Assembly (NCBI RefSeq): GCF_900187285.1
Contig: NZ_LT906470.1
Span: 231,501-295,500, forward strand
From: Veillonella rodentium
Lineage (GTDB): Bacteria; Bacillota; Negativicutes; Veillonellales; Veillonellaceae
DNA: 64,000 nucleotides
Reading direction: 5' to 3'
Position numbers and translations under genes: made by a program. This document shows, in pieces, positions 51,171 through 60,051 of the stretch (the stretch's first letter is position 1; each line of letters starts with the position of its first letter). Under the pieces are notes generated by a model that saw only the letters and a program-made list of their open reading frames with translations, did not search any database and was not told the origin of the DNA.

Positions 51171-52784
51171 ATGAATTCCTTAAAACAAGAACTGGATATT
51201 AATAATGAGCGGTATAGAATTATCGTGTCCGTAAAAGAGGATTATTTGGACGGTAAATTGTCACTGGAGGACGGGAATCGTATTCTGAAAGAAAAATTAG
51301 GTACTTGTACGCCTGATGAGTTTGCTTACGCGGAGCAGAGTTTAAAGGGCGTGTATAAGGATGGGGAAATTCTCGACAAGATGGATGATCTGCTGAATCT
51401 GTTTGATGGCGTACTGGTGCGCGCTGAGAATGAATATCCTGAAAATCATCCGCTGTGGGTGTATTTGGAGGAGATCAACGCCGTTGAAAAGGTGGCTGTC
51501 GAGGCCGATGAATTGTTGAAGCAGGATAAATTTATCAAGAATCCGTGGCTCGGTGTTTTTGATTTTCTTGCTCAATGGCGGACTCACTTATCCAGAAAGC
51601 AGAATCAGCTGTATCCGATGCTGGAGGATCATGGCTTTGACCGACCTACGCGCATCATGTGGACATTTGACGATGCGGTGCGTGATGCCATTTCCGCATC
51701 CTATGCATTGCTTCGTGAAGATAAATATGATGAGTTCCTGGCATCTGTACCGGAGACATTGGCTAAGTTACGCGATTTGAATTCCAAAGAGCTGGAAGTA
51801 TTGTTGCCTACATCTTTCAAATTGCTGAGCGATGAAGAGTTCGTGCGCATGAGCAAGAATGACCATGAAATCGGGTACGCTATCATTAAGACTCCGGGAC
51901 TTTATGTGGTGCCGGGCATCAACGATTCCGCTGCGCAACCGAATCAAAGCGGTTCTGCTCGGTGCGGCGCCGTATCTAATGAATTCCTGAATGATTTGGC
52001 AGGGCTATTGTCTAAATATGTAGGTCCTGTAGACGGTGCACCGGTCGGTAAGGATGCCGTTCTCGATGTTGCTACAGGAAAGTTGACCCTGGATCAGATC
52101 AATTTAATCTTTCGCCACTTGCCTGTAGATTTATCCTATGTGGACGAAAATGAACTCGTTAAATTCTACAGTGATACGGCGCATCGGATTTTCCCTCGCA
52201 GTGCCAATGTTATCGGACGCGAAGTGAAGAATTGTCATCCTGCGAAATCTGTACATATCGTGGAGGAAATCGTTGAAAAGTTCCGTTCCGGCGAACAAAG
52301 TCAGGCTGAGTTCTGGATCAATAAACCGGGTTTGTTTATCTATGTTATTTATACCGCTGTGCGTGATGAAAAGGGCAAGTTCCGCGGTGTTTTGGAAATG
52401 ATGCAGGACTGCACGCATATTCGCGAACTGGAAGGTTCCCGCACATTGTTGACATGGGATAAGTCCGATTACGTAGGTGACGGCGGCTCGGAAAAATCCT
52501 TGGCGTTAAAAGCGGCGGAATCGGTGGCAGAAGAACCGTTGGCAGTCGATGCGGGCGGATACGTTCACATCGATGAGAAAACGACATTGTCCAAGCTGAT
52601 CAAACATTCTCCGGATGTGGTGGATTATTTGGTTTCCTTGAATCCTAAATTTGAAAAATTGAAAACCCCTATGGTGAAAGTCATGGCGAAGGTGGCGACG
52701 GTTAAAATGATTGCGGAACGTGGAGATTTTGATGTGAACGACCTGATTGCCAAACTAAATGCATTCATCAATAATAATAGTTGA
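51171..52784 (+). CDS. DUF438/PAS/DUF1858 multidomain protein
   Basis: A 537-aa cytosolic protein. Residues 1-~75 are DUF438. ~80-230 is an HHE/hemerythrin-like helical region (LAQWRTHLSRKQNQLYPMLEDHGFDRPT). ~310-425 is a PAS domain (LPVDLSYVDENELVKFYSDTA; GREVKNCHPAKSVHIVEEIVEKFRSG; FIYVIYTAVRDEKGKFRGVLEM). ~465-537 is DUF1858 (TLSKLIKHSPDVVDYLVSLNPKFEKLKTP). Proteins of this layout are thought to sense redox or nitric oxide via the hemerythrin centre. GGAGG precedes the ATG. Single-gene transcription unit. Confidence 0.88.
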   Translation: MNSLKQELDINNERYRIIVSVKEDYLDGKLSLEDGNRILKEKLGTCTPDEFAYAEQSLKGVYKDGEILDKMDDLLNLFDGVLVRAENEYPENHPLWVYLEEINAVEKVAVEADELLKQDKFIKNPWLGVFDFLAQWRTHLSRKQNQLYPMLEDHGFDRPTRIMWTFDDAVRDAISASYALLREDKYDEFLASVPETLAKLRDLNSKELEVLLPTSFKLLSDEEFVRMSKNDHEIGYAIIKTPGLYVVPGINDSAAQPNQSGSARCGAVSNEFLNDLAGLLSKYVGPVDGAPVGKDAVLDVATGKLTLDQINLIFRHLPVDLSYVDENELVKFYSDTAHRIFPRSANVIGREVKNCHPAKSVHIVEEIVEKFRSGEQSQAEFWINKPGLFIYVIYTAVRDEKGKFRGVLEMMQDCTHIRELEGSRTLLTWDKSDYVGDGGSEKSLALKAAESVAEEPLAVDAGGYVHIDEKTTLSKLIKHSPDVVDYLVSLNPKFEKLKTPMVKVMAKVATVKMIAERGDFDVNDLIAKLNAFINNNS

Positions 52785-52857
52785 CCTTTCGTATTTCCTA
52801 TATTGTATATGTATAGGAGGTACCGTGCTATTGGGAGCGTATGGTATATCCTGGTTA

Positions 52858-52896
52858 CAGCCGCATGTTGGTGTAAGTACTGGCATGCGGCTTTTG
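52858..52896 (+). terminator. Terminator after the DUF438 gene
   Basis: AGCCGCATG and CATGCGGCT arms around a 16-nt loop, followed by TTTTG. The remaining ~180 bp to the pckA start hold no clear feature. Confidence 0.7.
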
Positions 52897-53075
52897 CCGG
52901 TTTAATTATGTTGCACTAATTAATAGTAAATACACAATATTAAGGGCGCGCCGGTTGTTTTATGTATACAAACTTGATAGAAAAGGGTAAAATAAGTATT
53001 AATGAGAGTATTGGCTATTTTCATACTTTCACAGATGAAATCATGTATATATTAAAAGGTGAGGATTTAGATATT

Positions 53076-54704
53076 ATGTCGACGAGACGCGTTTGGAAAC
53101 AAAGTGAAATCAAAACAAACCCATTATTTTCGAAGTTACGCAGTACGATTGAAACCGCATTTTATGGAAATAATGTAGAACCGGTTACCTCTGTGGCACA
53201 AGCGTATCAGCTGGCTTCTGAAGAACCGGGTGTCATCGTCCTCGATATGCCTGTACATAAACCCCTGGAGCAGGGCTTACCGGCCGATGCGAAGGTGCTT
53301 GTTACGAATGACGGCAAGACGACGGGGCGTTACGCAAAGGCTCGTCGTATTATCGGTGATGAAGGTATTGATGAAATCGAACTTGCCAATATTGCGCGTG
53401 ACGCCGTGTATGACAGTCGCGGTAAGGAATGGATTGCTGCACAGGTTATCGTCGGCCTCGATAAGAAATTTACCGCCCGTGCTCACTTGATGATTCCGAA
53501 AGATCATGCATCCATTTTATATTCCTGGGTGATGAACTTTAAATTTTTTGATGCTGCTGTAAAAGAATTCTATAATGAAAGCGAAGATATTCCCGAAGGA
53601 GATATCTATATTTACTCCGACCCTGATTATGTGGTTCCCGGTCATCCGGGCGGACTTGCGATTTTTGATCCTGCTCATAACTGCGCGATGATTCTCGGCA
53701 TGCGTTATTTCGGGGAACATAAAAAAGGCACCCTTACATTGGCGTGGTCTTTGGCGAATCGCTTCGGCTATGTCGCCTGTCATGGAGGTATGAAGCGCTA
53801 TAACCTGGACGGCGGCAAGACGTATACCATCGGTGTGTTCGGTCTGTCCGGTTCCGGTAAATCCACGTTGACTCATGAAAAACACAATGGTCGTTACGAT
53901 ATTTCCATTTTGCATGACGATGCGTATATCATCAATACGAAGGATTTGAGTTCGATTGCGATGGAGCCTACGTATTTCGATAAAATGCAGGATTATCCTG
54001 TAGAACATCCGGCGAATGAATTCCTGTTGACCTTGCAGAATGTAGGGGTGACGATGGATGAAGAGGGCCGCAAGGTCGTATTGGCTGAGGATGTGCGCAA
54101 TAACAACGGTCGTGCCATTAAATCTCAATTCTGGACGGACAATCGCGTAAATTATGTAGGTGAACCTGTCAATGCCATCGTATGGCTCATGAAGGATAAA
54201 ACATTGCCGCCGATTCTTAAGATATCCGACCCTGTGTTGGCGTCCACCATGGGGGCGACGTTGGCGACGCGTCGTTCTACGGCTGAAAAACTCGACGCGC
54301 ACGTGGATCCGGACGCACTCGTTATTGAACCGTATGCAAATCCGTTCCGTACCTATCCATTGGTTCGTGATTATGAAAGCTACAAAAAACTCTTTAAAGA
54401 GTGCGGTGTGGACTGCTTTATCATGAACACGGGATTCTTCCTGGAAAAGAAAATTCCTAAGGAAGTGACGTTGAATTTATTGGAACAATTGGTGGAAGGC
54501 AATTTGGACTTTAAACCGTTCGGTGCGTATGAAAATCTTTCCTACGTTGAGATACCGGGCTTTGAACCGCCATTTGAAGTGCGTGAATACCATCATCAGT
54601 TACATCAGGCTTTTGAGTTCCGTTATGACTATGTGGAAAAACTCATCGGTCATAAGAACGAATTACCGGAAGAAGTTATGAATGTACTTAAAACATTAAT
54701 GTAA
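53076..54704 (+). CDS. pckA: Phosphoenolpyruvate carboxykinase (ATP)
   Basis: A 543-aa enzyme interconverting oxaloacetate and PEP, central to gluconeogenesis and C4 metabolism in lactate fermenters. The P-loop GLSGSGKSTLTHEK (kinase-1a), the metal-binding HDDAYIINTKD segment and RNNNGRAIKSQFW are present. It is a divergent member of the ATP type. ATG 53076 is chosen since AAAGGTGAGG precedes it. An in-frame ATG at 52962 would add 38 residues and has no ribosome site, but it cannot be excluded. Confidence 0.9.
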   Translation: MSTRRVWKQSEIKTNPLFSKLRSTIETAFYGNNVEPVTSVAQAYQLASEEPGVIVLDMPVHKPLEQGLPADAKVLVTNDGKTTGRYAKARRIIGDEGIDEIELANIARDAVYDSRGKEWIAAQVIVGLDKKFTARAHLMIPKDHASILYSWVMNFKFFDAAVKEFYNESEDIPEGDIYIYSDPDYVVPGHPGGLAIFDPAHNCAMILGMRYFGEHKKGTLTLAWSLANRFGYVACHGGMKRYNLDGGKTYTIGVFGLSGSGKSTLTHEKHNGRYDISILHDDAYIINTKDLSSIAMEPTYFDKMQDYPVEHPANEFLLTLQNVGVTMDEEGRKVVLAEDVRNNNGRAIKSQFWTDNRVNYVGEPVNAIVWLMKDKTLPPILKISDPVLASTMGATLATRRSTAEKLDAHVDPDALVIEPYANPFRTYPLVRDYESYKKLFKECGVDCFIMNTGFFLEKKIPKEVTLNLLEQLVEGNLDFKPFGAYENLSYVEIPGFEPPFEVREYHHQLHQAFEFRYDYVEKLIGHKNELPEEVMNVLKTLM

Positions 54705-54710
54705 TAATAA

Positions 54711-54765
54711 AAGAAGGGCTGTATCGGCTGCGAATGTATCGCAGCCGGTGCGGCCCTTCTTATTA
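54711..54765 (+). terminator. Terminator after pckA
   Basis: AAAGAAGGGC and GCCCTTCTT arms, with an inner GGCTGCGA/TCGCAGCC hairpin, then a T-rich end. Confidence 0.85.
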
Positions 54766-54766
54766 T

Positions 54767-55195
54767 TGTTTATATAATCATATACCCATATATACCCAAA
54801 TTATAGCATTGTATATGCATACCAAAACGATATCATCACATATCAAAAAGATATCATCATATATTGAAACTATATTATTTTACATAATGAATATGGCAAG
54901 GTTAATTCCCTTGGTTTAGTGGAAATTAATTTGTTCACAAATTTATGAATATAAGCTGAATAAAGTGATGCAAAAACATTGTTGTTATCGGATTTATAAA
55001 TGTATATGTGAAAAAATTTTCTCAAAATATAATTGACAAATGTCCGCGCAGAAAATATACTTATAGTAAATTAAAACATATCTATAAGATAGGCTTTAAA
55101 ATCCATGACTATGGTAGTATTAACTATGAATTGTGGTGAGGATTATGTTCCTTATTGTTAATGCTTGGCCTATGTAGGTCACAAGGAGGTTTACT
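54767..55195 (+). promoter_or_regulatory. AT-rich region with cooS promoter
   Basis: 430 bp with no gene. TTGACA (55033-55038), 17-bp spacer, TATACT (55056-55061) form a good promoter for cooS, leaving a ~130-nt leader. Upstream (54820-54875) the segment CGATATCATCACATATCAAA is repeated with small changes (AGATATCATCATATATTGAA), a possible regulator site. Confidence 0.55.
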
Positions 55196-57409
55196 ATGAG
55201 TAAAGATGCAGAAAATAAAAATGCCCATAAACATCAACATTGTCATTGTGGAGGGCATCATCACGGACATGATCATGAAGACCATCATGACCATAATCAT
55301 ACGGACGATCATGAACATGGTCATCAGCATAAGCATGGTCAAACTCATGATGATAGTCACGAACATGTACATAATCATGACCACGATCATGATCATAGCC
55401 ATGCCAAAGCTTTGCCTACGGATAAATGGGTGCCGCATACCCATGAGCCCGGCGTGCCTCATGAACATGGTGTAAACGATTATTTGAAAGCCGTTGCGGA
55501 GTATCGCAAAACATGGCCTACAAAACAGGATGTAATCGAACAGACACCGGATCCGGCGGTTCGTGAAATGATTCTTCGTATGGAGCAGATCGGTTGTGAC
55601 ACGGTTTTCGACCGTTTCGATAAACAGCAGCCGCAATGTGCATTCGGTATTGCCGGCGTATGTTGTCGCATATGCTTTATGGGACCCTGCAAGATTACGC
55701 CTAAGAGCCCTCGTGGTGTCTGCGGCGCGGATGCGGATCTTATCGTTGCCCGTAACATGACCCGTGCCGCTGCAGGCGGGTTGACTCAACATGGTGCACA
55801 TGCGCGCGAAATTTTGATTTCTCTGAAAGCGGCTGCTAACGGTGAATTGGATATTCCTATTTTAGGAGAAGAGAAAATCCGTACCGTATGTAAGGCGTTC
55901 AACATTCCTGAGGAAGGGCGCCCGTTAAATGACGTCGCTAACGATTTGGCGGATGTGTTGCTGGAAGACTTGAGTCGTGCTCTTCCGGGTGAATATAAAA
56001 CGATTACGGCGATGGCACCTGCTGAACGCCGCGAAGTCTGGAAAAATTTGGATATCTTACCTATTTCCGCATACAATGAAGCCTTTGATGCATATCATCG
56101 CACCTGTGTCGGTACGGATGGCGACTGGGAAAGCAACATGAAGCAATTCCTGCGTTGCGGACTGGCTTTCACATTTACCGGTGTAGTGGCGGCGGATATC
56201 GCTACGGATGCGCTGTTCGGTCAAGGCGGCCGTCGTACGTCCAAGGTTAATATCGGAGCCCTTAAAAAAGGTTATGTAAATATCGCCGTACATGGTCATT
56301 TGCCGACGCTGGTATCTCAGATCTGCACGATCGGTGCATCTGAAGAATATCAGGAAAAAGCTAAGGCTATCGGCGCAAAAGGTATCCAGTTCTACGGTAT
56401 CTGCTGCTCCGGTTTGTCCAGCATGTATCGGTATGAAAATGTTATTCCGTTGTGTAATGCTATCGGGGCAGAGCTCGTGCTCGGTACGGGCGCACTCGAT
56501 TGCTGGGTAGCGGACGTACAGGATGTGTACCCAGCTATCATGGACGTGGCGCGTTGTTTTAATACAAAGGTGATTACCACATCCGATGCGGCTCGTCTGC
56601 CGGGTGCGGAACATATCGGCTATGATCACCATCATACGAATTTGGCGGAAACGAAAGCGTTGGCACGGAAAATTTTGGATCGTGCCCTTGAAGCTCATGA
56701 ATTGCGTAAAGGCATGCCGGTATTTATTCCTCCATACGAAATTACGGCTGAGGTCGGCTTCTCTCCGGAATCCACGGTTAAACATTACGGTTCTTTCAAA
56801 CCGTTAGCGGAGGCTTTAAAATCCGGTAAGGTTCGCGGTATCGTCAATGTAGTCGGTTGTTCAAACCCTCGTGTTATTTATGAAAAAGCGACCGTTGATA
56901 TCGTTGATGAACTCATTAAAAACGGCTGTATCATTTTAACGAACGGTTGCGCATCATTCCCGTTGATGAAGCTGGGCTATTGTAATACAGATGCTATTAA
57001 GAAATGTAGCCCTGCGTTGCAGGAATTTCTAGGTGATGATCAACCGCCGGTATGGCATGTCGGTGAATGCGTGGATAATGCCCGTTCATCGGGTATCTTC
57101 GGCGGTATCGCCGCTGAGCTGGGCCTTAATTTGCCGCAGTTGCCGTTTGCCATGTCCAGTCCTGAATGGTCCAATGAAAAAGGTATCGATGCGTCTCTCG
57201 GCTTCCGCTTGATGGGTATCAACTCCTATCATTGCGTTGAACCGCCTACGCAGGGGTCCGATGCCGTTACAAAATGGCTCAAAGAGGATACTAAAGACAT
57301 TTTAGGGTCTGTTATGTATGTAAATACCGATCCTAAGAAGGTAGCTGAAAAAATCTTGGCGGATATCGATGACAAACGTGCCGCTTTAGGTTGGGTAGCA
57401 GTAAAATAG
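55196..57409 (+). CDS. cooS: Anaerobic CO dehydrogenase catalytic subunit with His-rich N-terminal extension
   Basis: A 737-aa Ni-Fe carbon monoxide dehydrogenase. The D/B-cluster region CAFGIAGVCCRICFMGPCKI (~143-162) is followed by GVCGADADLIVARN. Cluster C ligands lie in later Cys/His segments (QFYGICCSGLSSMYR, LGTGALDCWVAD, VVGCSNPR, NGCASFPL, VGECVDNARS). The first ~92 residues form an extra segment with about 30 His and many Asp, an obvious metal-binding tail similar in style to nickel-storage proteins CooJ and HypB. No cooC, cooF or cooJ gene is nearby. AAGGAGG precedes the ATG. Confidence 0.93.
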   Translation: MSKDAENKNAHKHQHCHCGGHHHGHDHEDHHDHNHTDDHEHGHQHKHGQTHDDSHEHVHNHDHDHDHSHAKALPTDKWVPHTHEPGVPHEHGVNDYLKAVAEYRKTWPTKQDVIEQTPDPAVREMILRMEQIGCDTVFDRFDKQQPQCAFGIAGVCCRICFMGPCKITPKSPRGVCGADADLIVARNMTRAAAGGLTQHGAHAREILISLKAAANGELDIPILGEEKIRTVCKAFNIPEEGRPLNDVANDLADVLLEDLSRALPGEYKTITAMAPAERREVWKNLDILPISAYNEAFDAYHRTCVGTDGDWESNMKQFLRCGLAFTFTGVVAADIATDALFGQGGRRTSKVNIGALKKGYVNIAVHGHLPTLVSQICTIGASEEYQEKAKAIGAKGIQFYGICCSGLSSMYRYENVIPLCNAIGAELVLGTGALDCWVADVQDVYPAIMDVARCFNTKVITTSDAARLPGAEHIGYDHHHTNLAETKALARKILDRALEAHELRKGMPVFIPPYEITAEVGFSPESTVKHYGSFKPLAEALKSGKVRGIVNVVGCSNPRVIYEKATVDIVDELIKNGCIILTNGCASFPLMKLGYCNTDAIKKCSPALQEFLGDDQPPVWHVGECVDNARSSGIFGGIAAELGLNLPQLPFAMSSPEWSNEKGIDASLGFRLMGINSYHCVEPPTQGSDAVTKWLKEDTKDILGSVMYVNTDPKKVAEKILADIDDKRAALGWVAVK

Positions 57410-57446
57410 TTTATCCTTTTGATAAATTATAATTTGTAGTTAAGTA

Positions 57447-57512
57447 TAAAAACACCCTCTATAGATCTTGTAGTTATTATGACTATTAGACTTTAGAGGG
57501 TGTTTTTTATTG
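57447..57512. terminator. Terminator after cooS
   Basis: AAAACACCCTCTA and TAGAGGGTGTTTTTT arms around a loop with internal pairing. Bidirectional toward the MBL gene. Confidence 0.85.
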
Positions 57513-57579
57513 TTTGTGGATAGATTTTTTACTAGTCTTGTATTAGCCGTAGTATAATGTACTAATTGTTTTAGACCTA

Positions 57580-58365
57580 TTAAAGTGTGATGGTTTCACC
57601 ATCTTCAGGCACTGCTACATGGCTTTCAATGTTGGTGCCTTTGATAAATTTGTGCACATCCTTACGGCTTGTTGCTGTATGATTAACTGTATCCATGTGA
57701 ACAGCGATGATTTTAGCCTCTGGTTTGCGTACCACCATGCGGCCAATATCTTTTGTACCCATAATAATACTATCTTCAAAGCCTAAAATTTGAGCATATC
57801 CTGTATTCATAATAATAACGTTAGGGTCAAAACGAAGCAGTGCCTTTTCTACATCGCTTGTCCACACTGTATCGCCTACAAGGTAAACTGTTGGTTCGTC
57901 CTGTGCTTCAAAAATAACGCCCATCGCATCGCCTGCTAATGGTGCGAGAATTGGATTCGCATACATTTCTACAGTGCCGTGAGAGCCACCTGTTTTTCTC
58001 AATGTGATACCATTAAACTCTAGATTTTCAAAAATGATGCGTACATCATTAAAGCCTTGTGACGTAATAAGTTCTTTGTCCGCTGTATTTTGTACAAAAA
58101 TAGGAAGTGATTTTGGAATAGATTTAATTGCCGTATCATCCCAATGATCGAGATGTGTATGTGTAACTACTGCTGCAGTTATATCGCTTAATAGATTGTC
58201 TATTGATACAGGCAAATCAACCATAGGCATTCTCTGTTGATAGTTAAATGTTCCTTCAAAGCCAGGATAAGTATCTTTTGGTGCTAAGAATGGATCAATA
58301 AGAAATGTTGTGTTTTTTATTGTTAATTTTCCCGTTGCATTTCGAATGTGAGTATATTGAGTCAT
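57580..58365 (-). CDS. MBL-fold metal-dependent hydrolase
   Basis: A 261-aa metallo-beta-lactamase-fold protein. Metal motif VVTHTHLDHWDD (HxHxDH, ~69-80), His in GGSHGT, Asp in LVGDTVWTSDVE, and a late His in AVHMDTVNHTA. It resembles UPF0173/L-ascorbate-6-phosphate-lactonase-like proteins (UlaG group). A ribosome site (AAGGAGAT) precedes ATG 58365. It is divergent from a TetR gene with a long palindrome between them, so it is the probable target of that regulator. Confidence 0.87.
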   Translation of the reverse strand: MTQYTHIRNATGKLTIKNTTFLIDPFLAPKDTYPGFEGTFNYQQRMPMVDLPVSIDNLLSDITAAVVTHTHLDHWDDTAIKSIPKSLPIFVQNTADKELITSQGFNDVRIIFENLEFNGITLRKTGGSHGTVEMYANPILAPLAGDAMGVIFEAQDEPTVYLVGDTVWTSDVEKALLRFDPNVIIMNTGYAQILGFEDSIIMGTKDIGRMVVRKPEAKIIAVHMDTVNHTATSRKDVHKFIKGTNIESHVAVPEDGETITL

Positions 58366-58397
58366 GGCTATCTCCTTAATTGAATTACTATTGATTT

Positions 58398-58432
58398 AAT
58401 TGAATAGATTACTATTTGTAATCTATTCAATT
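58398..58432. promoter_or_regulatory. Perfect palindrome, probable TetR operator
   Basis: AATTGAATAGATTAC (58398-58412), TATTT, GTAATCTATTCAATT (58418-58432). 15-bp perfect arms in the space between divergent MBL and TetR genes. Confidence 0.75.
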
Positions 58433-58526
58433 AGTGTACCTTGTTTTGTTATACTAGTCTCAACAATAATTAATACTCTGTTTATTAATAGACACATTGT
58501 ATAAAAGTGTCTATATTGGAGGTTTT

Positions 58527-59126
58527 ATGATAACTCGAAAAGAAATGACACGTATGTTGTTAAAAGAAGGGTTGCTTGGCTGTCTAGAGAACCATTCTTT
58601 TGAGTCTGTAACAGTAACATTGTTGTGTAAAACGTCAGGTATAACTCGTTCTACTTTTTATTTACACTATAGTAATATTATGGAAATTGTTGATGATTTA
58701 GTGGATGATGCAATCGCTTATTCAAACTCAGAAATGGTAGATAATAATAATTTACAAACTATAGCTAAAACCTTATCAGCTGCTTCTGATTCTGTTTCAT
58801 TGAGAGAAGCATACGATTCTATTTTTGATAGACTGCCGTTATGTCAGCGTATTATGCGACATAAAAAGTATTTACCCTTATTTTTAGATGAACAAATTTC
58901 AGAATATGTATTACAACGTATTATACGGCGTGAAAAAGATCGGCAAGGGCTCGTTATGGCAGAAGCACTTGGGGTTTCATTTGATGTGGGCGTATCTATT
59001 TTTTTATTTTTAGTACACGGACTATATGCCGTTAATAAAGAATACAAGTGGTCTCAAAGCGATGAGTGGTTAGAAGCTCAGAAAATTATTTTTGAACTCG
59101 TTTATCGTGGTTTACAAAGTAAATAG
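58527..59126 (+). CDS. TetR-family transcriptional regulator
   Basis: A 199-aa protein. The N-terminal helix-turn-helix reads ITRKEMTRMLLKEGLLGCLENHSFESVTVTLLCKTSGITRSTFYLHYSN (residues 1-55), typical of TetR regulators. The C-terminal ligand domain is variable. GGAGG precedes ATG 58527. A longer frame from 58497 has no ribosome site. It likely binds the palindrome at 58398-58432 and controls itself and the divergent MBL hydrolase. Confidence 0.87.
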   Translation: MITRKEMTRMLLKEGLLGCLENHSFESVTVTLLCKTSGITRSTFYLHYSNIMEIVDDLVDDAIAYSNSEMVDNNNLQTIAKTLSAASDSVSLREAYDSIFDRLPLCQRIMRHKKYLPLFLDEQISEYVLQRIIRREKDRQGLVMAEALGVSFDVGVSIFLFLVHGLYAVNKEYKWSQSDEWLEAQKIIFELVYRGLQSK

Positions 59127-59173
59127 TCTTCATATTCGCTTATGTTTTAGTATTCTGTGAAGTTTTTATACAA

Positions 59174-59207
59174 CGAAAAAAGACTCCATACGGAGTCTTT
59201 TTCATGT
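59174..59207. terminator. Bidirectional terminator
   Basis: AAAAAGACTCC-ATAC-GGAGTCTTTTT. It ends the TetR gene on the plus strand and could end the candidate RNA on the minus strand. Confidence 0.88.
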
Positions 59208-59350
59208 AAGGGGAGTGTTAGTATTAATATCAAATGACCTGATGTATTTAAACAAGTAGTAGGTTTGGGGTTAGTATTACTTGTCGGGAGATAAATACAT
59301 CCAAAGTAACCAGGGAATTGTTACCTTCGTCTATCATTTGACATTATTAT
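59177..59350 (-). ncRNA. Candidate structured non-coding RNA
   Basis: A 455-bp gap without ORF contains nested complementary segments: TCAAATGA (59230-59237) with TCATTTGA (59334-59341), GATGTATTTA (59241-59250) with TAAATACATC (59292-59301), ACAAGTA (59252-59258) with TACTTGT (59278-59284), and GTAAC (59306-59310) with GTTAC (59320-59324). On the minus strand a -10-like TATAAT lies just upstream (complement of 59347-59352), and the RNA would end in the terminator at 59174-59207, giving ~165 nt. The elongated rod with one side hairpin recalls 6S-type RNA, but no class is identified. Strand is inferred from terminator and promoter. Confidence 0.5.
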
Positions 59351-59582
59351 AATACGCAATAGAAATGAACAGAAAATGAAAATATTTTAGAAATTTCTTT
59401 TATGTTTTTCATATTTCTTTCATATTTAATAAAAATTGATGATAAATTTTAATCATTGTTGATAAATGGTATCTTCTTTTGGTATTATATAGAAAGGGGA
59501 AAGTCGTATACTTTATAAAGGGTTGATCAGCTTCAGTCTTTTATAAAATATATGGTTCATGTAGTAAGAGAGGAGTAGTCCT

Positions 59583-59945
59583 ATGAGGAAAATATTTACC
59601 ATATTGTCTCTTTTGTGGCTACTCAGTACAGACGGAACTGTTTTGGCAACGGAATGGTACTACGTGGGGGCTGATGCATCCGGTAATCAACTGTTCATTG
59701 ATAATGACAGCGTTCAAAAAAGTAAGTTTGATGCATTGTTATGGTTGCGCGTCAATGAGCTGAGTGGTGACGAATTACGTTATAAAGTGTATATAAGTCG
59801 ATATAATTATACAATGGAGACGATTACGGTGGATGCCTATATGCCTGACGGTACGCCTTATCAGAACGTGAATTATAATGAGGATCCCGAGCCTATTGAG
59901 GGAAATACGAACGGACAGGCTATTTATAATTTATTATGGAATTAA
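59583..59945 (+). CDS. Small secreted protein, surface-adhesin-E-like
   Basis: A 120-aa protein with a signal peptide (IFTILSLLWLLSTDG, cleavage near VLATE). The mature part reads WYYVGADASGNQLFIDNDSVQKSKFDALLWLRVNE, resembling the W..V....Y(I/V)D..S(I/V)......W pattern of surface-adhesin-E-like small proteins of diderm bacteria. The assignment is tentative. GAGAGGAG precedes the ATG. Single gene with its own terminator. Confidence 0.7.
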   Translation: MRKIFTILSLLWLLSTDGTVLATEWYYVGADASGNQLFIDNDSVQKSKFDALLWLRVNELSGDELRYKVYISRYNYTMETITVDAYMPDGTPYQNVNYNEDPEPIEGNTNGQAIYNLLWN

Positions 59946-59963
59946 ACAGGTTTATTATGAAAT

Positions 59964-60008
59964 AAAAGGAATCGTCCGGCACAGCAAGCCGGACGATTCC
60001 TTTTATAT
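59964..60008. terminator. Terminator between the adhesin-like gene and bioB
   Basis: 17-bp perfect arms AAAAGGAATCGTCCGGC (59964-59980) and complement (59988-60004) with a 7-nt loop and T-rich end. Confidence 0.93.
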
Positions 60009-60051
60009 ATGTAAATAATGTATAAACCGGATTTTTTATATCATTGAAGTT

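Noticed and set aside
52962-53075. N-terminal extension of PckA from ATG 52962
   Set aside because: No ribosome site, and the added 38 residues do not look like the family. The start at 53076 has AAAGGTGAGG upstream. Kept only as an alternative.
55124-55801. 225-codon minus-strand frame opposite the His-rich part of cooS
   Set aside because: The Met/Ile-rich translation is the antisense of His/Asp codon repeats, not a real membrane protein.
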